Below are positions 15,723 through 18,025 of a DNA stretch of 18,025 bases, piece after piece. Under the pieces are notes generated by a model. It saw only the letters and a program-made list of their open reading frames with translations. It had not been told where the DNA came from and did not search any database. A program made the position numbers and the translations under genes. Every line of letters begins with the position of its first letter. The stretch's first letter is position 1. The stretch comes from Rikenellaceae bacterium (GTDB lineage Bacteria > Bacteroidota > Bacteroidia > Bacteroidales > UBA932), in assembly GCA_900769145.1 (NCBI GenBank), contig CAAGFN010000133.1:1-18025 (forward strand), written 5' to 3'.

Positions 15723-17669
15723 ATGGCCGATAAATTAATCTCTAAGATTCCTGACGGACCTTTGGCCGAAAAATGGACCAAACGTAAGTCAGAAATTCGT
15801 CTTGTCAGTCCTAACAACAAAAGGAAACTTGAAGTAATCGTAGTAGGAACCGGTCTCGGTGGAGCATCCGCTGCCGCCACACTTGGTGAACTTGGCTACA
15901 ATGTCAAGGTTTTCTGCATCAGCGATTCTCCGAGAAGGGCGCATTCAATTGCAGCCCAGGGAGGTATCAATGCTGCAAAGAATTATCAGAATGACAATGA
16001 CTCTGTTTACCGTCTCTTCTATGACACCATCAAGGGTGGCGACTACCGTGCTAGGGAGGCTAATGTTTACCGTCTCGCTGAGGTGAGTGCTGCCATCATT
16101 GACCAGTGCGTAGCCCAGGGTATTCCTTTCGCTAGGGAATACGGCGGATACCTCGCAAACCGTTCTTTTGGTGGCGTGCAGGTAAGCCGTACTTTCTATG
16201 CCCGCGGACAAACCGGACAGCAGCTCCTTCTCGGTGCGTACGCTGCTCTCAACAGGCAGATTGCAGCCGGTACAGTGGAAAGCTATCCTCGTCACGAGAT
16301 GCTCGATCTCGTTGTCATCAACGGTGAGGCTAAGGGTATCATTGCGAGGAACCTCGTAACCGGTAAACTTGAGAGATTCGGTGCTCACGCCGTTGTTATT
16401 GCAACCGGCGGTTATGGACGTACATATTTCCTCTCTACCAATGCTATGAACAGCAACGGTTCAGCTGCCTGGCAGTGCTACAAGAGGGGAGCATACTTCG
16501 CTAATCCTTGCTTTGCGCAGATTCACCCTACCTGTATCCCTGTTCACGGTGACCAGCAGTGCAAACTGACCCTTATGTCAGAGTCCCTGCGTAATGACGG
16601 CCGTGTATGGGTTCCTAAGAAGGATGAGGATGTACAGAAGCTCCGCAAGGGTGAAATCAAGCCTTCACAGATACCTGAGGAGGATAGGGATTACTATCTC
16701 GAGCGCAGATATCCTGCATTCGGTAACCTCGTTCCTCGTGACGTCGCTTCCCGTGCCGCATACGTTGAGTGCAAGAAGGGCAAGGGTGTCAATGAGACTG
16801 GTCTGGCCGTGTTCCTTGACTTCAAGGATGCGATCAAGCGTCTCGGCCACAAGGCTGTAGAGGAGAGATATGGCAACCTCTTCCAGATGTATGAGAAGAT
16901 TACAGCTTCTTCACCTTGGGAAGAGCCAATGATGATTTACCCTGCAATCCACTACACTATGGGTGGTATCTGGGTTGACTACGACCTCCAGACTACTGTT
17001 CCAGGTCTCTACGCTATCGGTGAGGCCAACTTCTCTGACCACGGTGGAAACCGTCTCGGTGCATCTGCCCTTATGCAGGGTCTTGCAGACGGTTATTTCA
17101 TCCTTCCTGTCACCATCGGGGACTATCTCTCACACAAGTTCGCAGAGCCTAAGACCGATACTTCCGCACCTGAGTTCGACGCTGCCGAGAAGGCCGTTCA
17201 GGAGCGTATTGACAAACTTTTTGCTGTCAAGGGTACCGAGCCTGTAGATGCAATTCACAAGAGACTTGGCCAGATTATGTGGGATCACGTAGGTATGGCA
17301 CGTACTGCAGAAGGTCTCAAGGAGGGTATCAAGATGATTCAGGAACTTCGCGAGGAGTTCTGGAAGACTGTCAGGGTTACCGGTTCACAGTATGAGTTCA
17401 ACCAGGAGCTCGAGAAGGCTCTTCGTCTTGTTGACTTCTTCGATATCGGCGAGCTCATGGCTAAGGACGCTCTCAACAGGAACGAGTCCTGCGGCGGTCA
17501 TTTCCGCGAGGAGAGCCAGACTCCGGAAGGAGAGGCCAAGAGGGACGATGAGAACTACATGTATGTAGCTGCCTGGGAGTACAAGGGTGAGGGCAATGAG
17601 CCTGAACTCCACAAGGAACCTCTTGTATATGAGAACATTCACGTGGCAACCAGAAACTATAAAGACTAA
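15723..17669 (+). CDS. sdhA: Succinate dehydrogenase/fumarate reductase flavoprotein subunit
   Basis: The catalytic subunit of complex II, interconverting succinate and fumarate at a covalent FAD on the cytoplasmic face of the inner membrane; in anaerobic Bacteroidales it usually works as fumarate reductase (frdA). From ATG 15723 it has 648 residues, the length of the Bacteroides/Bacillus-like type. It shows the dinucleotide-binding GTGLGG at 42-47, RRAHSIAAQGGINAA with the likely flavinylated His74, the active-site region HPTCIP, GGIWVDY, and GEANFSDHGGNRLGASALMQG. Codon choice (many CGT, CTC and GGT) differs from the genes to the left and suggests high expression. sdhB starts 6 nt after the stop. 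The cytochrome b gene (sdhC) that normally precedes it is missing: ruvB ends 103 nt upstream. Confidence 0.96.
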   Translation: MADKLISKIPDGPLAEKWTKRKSEIRLVSPNNKRKLEVIVVGTGLGGASAAATLGELGYNVKVFCISDSPRRAHSIAAQGGINAAKNYQNDNDSVYRLFYDTIKGGDYRAREANVYRLAEVSAAIIDQCVAQGIPFAREYGGYLANRSFGGVQVSRTFYARGQTGQQLLLGAYAALNRQIAAGTVESYPRHEMLDLVVINGEAKGIIARNLVTGKLERFGAHAVVIATGGYGRTYFLSTNAMNSNGSAAWQCYKRGAYFANPCFAQIHPTCIPVHGDQQCKLTLMSESLRNDGRVWVPKKDEDVQKLRKGEIKPSQIPEEDRDYYLERRYPAFGNLVPRDVASRAAYVECKKGKGVNETGLAVFLDFKDAIKRLGHKAVEERYGNLFQMYEKITASSPWEEPMMIYPAIHYTMGGIWVDYDLQTTVPGLYAIGEANFSDHGGNRLGASALMQGLADGYFILPVTIGDYLSHKFAEPKTDTSAPEFDAAEKAVQERIDKLFAVKGTEPVDAIHKRLGQIMWDHVGMARTAEGLKEGIKMIQELREEFWKTVRVTGSQYEFNQELEKALRLVDFFDIGELMAKDALNRNESCGGHFREESQTPEGEAKRDDENYMYVAAWEYKGEGNEPELHKEPLVYENIHVATRNYKD

Positions 17670-17675
17670 TTTGAT

Positions 17676-18025
17676 ATGAATTTCAATTTAAGAATATGGC
17701 GTCAGAAAAACGCCCACGAGCCAGGAAAGCTGGTTGACTACCGTATCGAGGGTATCGAGGAGGATGCATCGTTCCTCGAGATGCTTGACATACTCAATGA
17801 GCAGCTCGTAAGAAAGGGTGAGGATCCGGTTGCAGTGGACAGAGGTTGCGAGTCTCTCGGACCTGTCTCATTCGACCACGATTGCCGTGAGGGCATCTGC
17901 GGTGCCTGCTCACTCTATATTGACGGCCGTGCACACGGACCGGACGACCAGGTTACTACCTGCCAGCTCTTTATGCGTCACTTCGAGAATGAGGCTACTA
18001 TCACTGTAGAGCCTTGGAAGAGTGC
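17676..18025 (+). CDS. sdhB: Succinate dehydrogenase/fumarate reductase iron-sulfur subunit (partial)
   Basis: The electron-transfer subunit of complex II, passing electrons between FAD and the membrane quinone site. Only the first 116 codons are inside the window; the gene runs off the right edge. The start is ATG 17676, giving MNFNLRIWRQKN. The ferredoxin-like N-terminal domain is present, with the [2Fe-2S] ligands in CREGICGAC (Cys70, Cys75, Cys78) and Cys96 in TTCQLFM. The long Cys78-Cys96 spacing and the HGP segment fit the Bacteroides/Bacillus-type SdhB rather than E. coli FrdB. The C-terminal [3Fe-4S]/[4Fe-4S] domain lies outside. It is 6 nt from sdhA, clearly the same operon. Confidence 0.95.
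   Translation, partial: MNFNLRIWRQKNAHEPGKLVDYRIEGIEEDASFLEMLDILNEQLVRKGEDPVAVDRGCESLGPVSFDHDCREGICGACSLYIDGRAHGPDDQVTTCQLFMRHFENEATITVEPWKS

Overview
The window looks like a piece of a chromosome from Bacteroidota, most likely order Bacteroidales. Support comes from promoters of the TTTG-N19-TAnnTTTG type, the near absence of Shine-Dalgarno sequences before the genes, Bacteroidales-style Ndk and succinate dehydrogenase/fumarate reductase sequences, and a LptC/PpiD/type III pantothenate kinase gene cluster. Almost all genes are housekeeping. I see no phage, insertion sequence, CRISPR array, rRNA or tRNA.

Layout. 1-518 is non-coding or doubtful: a tandem 12-mer and small inverted repeats, a palindromic MITE-like repeat (300-436) and the galK terminator. 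On the minus strand follow galK (galactokinase, with a textbook promoter at 1780-1810), ndk (nucleoside diphosphate kinase) and an exported endonuclease/exonuclease/phosphatase-fold protein. ychF is the only plus-strand gene in the left 14 kb. Between the convergent ends of ychF and ppiD lies a 200-bp gap with a multi-hairpin element (4669-4763) and the ppiD terminator.

From 14247 down to 4835 runs a tight minus-strand series: mfd (transcription-repair coupling factor), coaX (type III pantothenate kinase, TTG start), an outer-membrane beta-barrel protein, a periplasmic TPR protein, an LptC-like lipoprotein and a SurA/PpiD-type periplasmic prolyl isomerase. The last four form an envelope-biogenesis module: lipopolysaccharide export plus folding of outer-membrane proteins.

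The 328-bp gap 14248-14575 is the most interesting part. It holds an array of DnaA-box-like 9-mers on an 11-bp register, facing oppositely oriented boxes and an AT-rich tract. Gene direction flips there: nearly everything to the left is on the minus strand and everything to the right is on the plus strand. I propose it as a candidate replication origin (oriC), to be tested by GC skew or marker frequency.

To the right are ruvB (Holliday-junction branch-migration motor), sdhA/frdA (flavoprotein) and the first 116 codons of sdhB/frdB (iron-sulfur subunit), which is cut by the window edge. The cytochrome b subunit gene, usually just upstream of sdhA in this group, is not there.

Several reading frames can be extended upstream to TTG codons that lie inside or beside the TAnnTTTG promoter boxes. 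The starts given here use the downstream ATG, except for coaX, which has no usable ATG.
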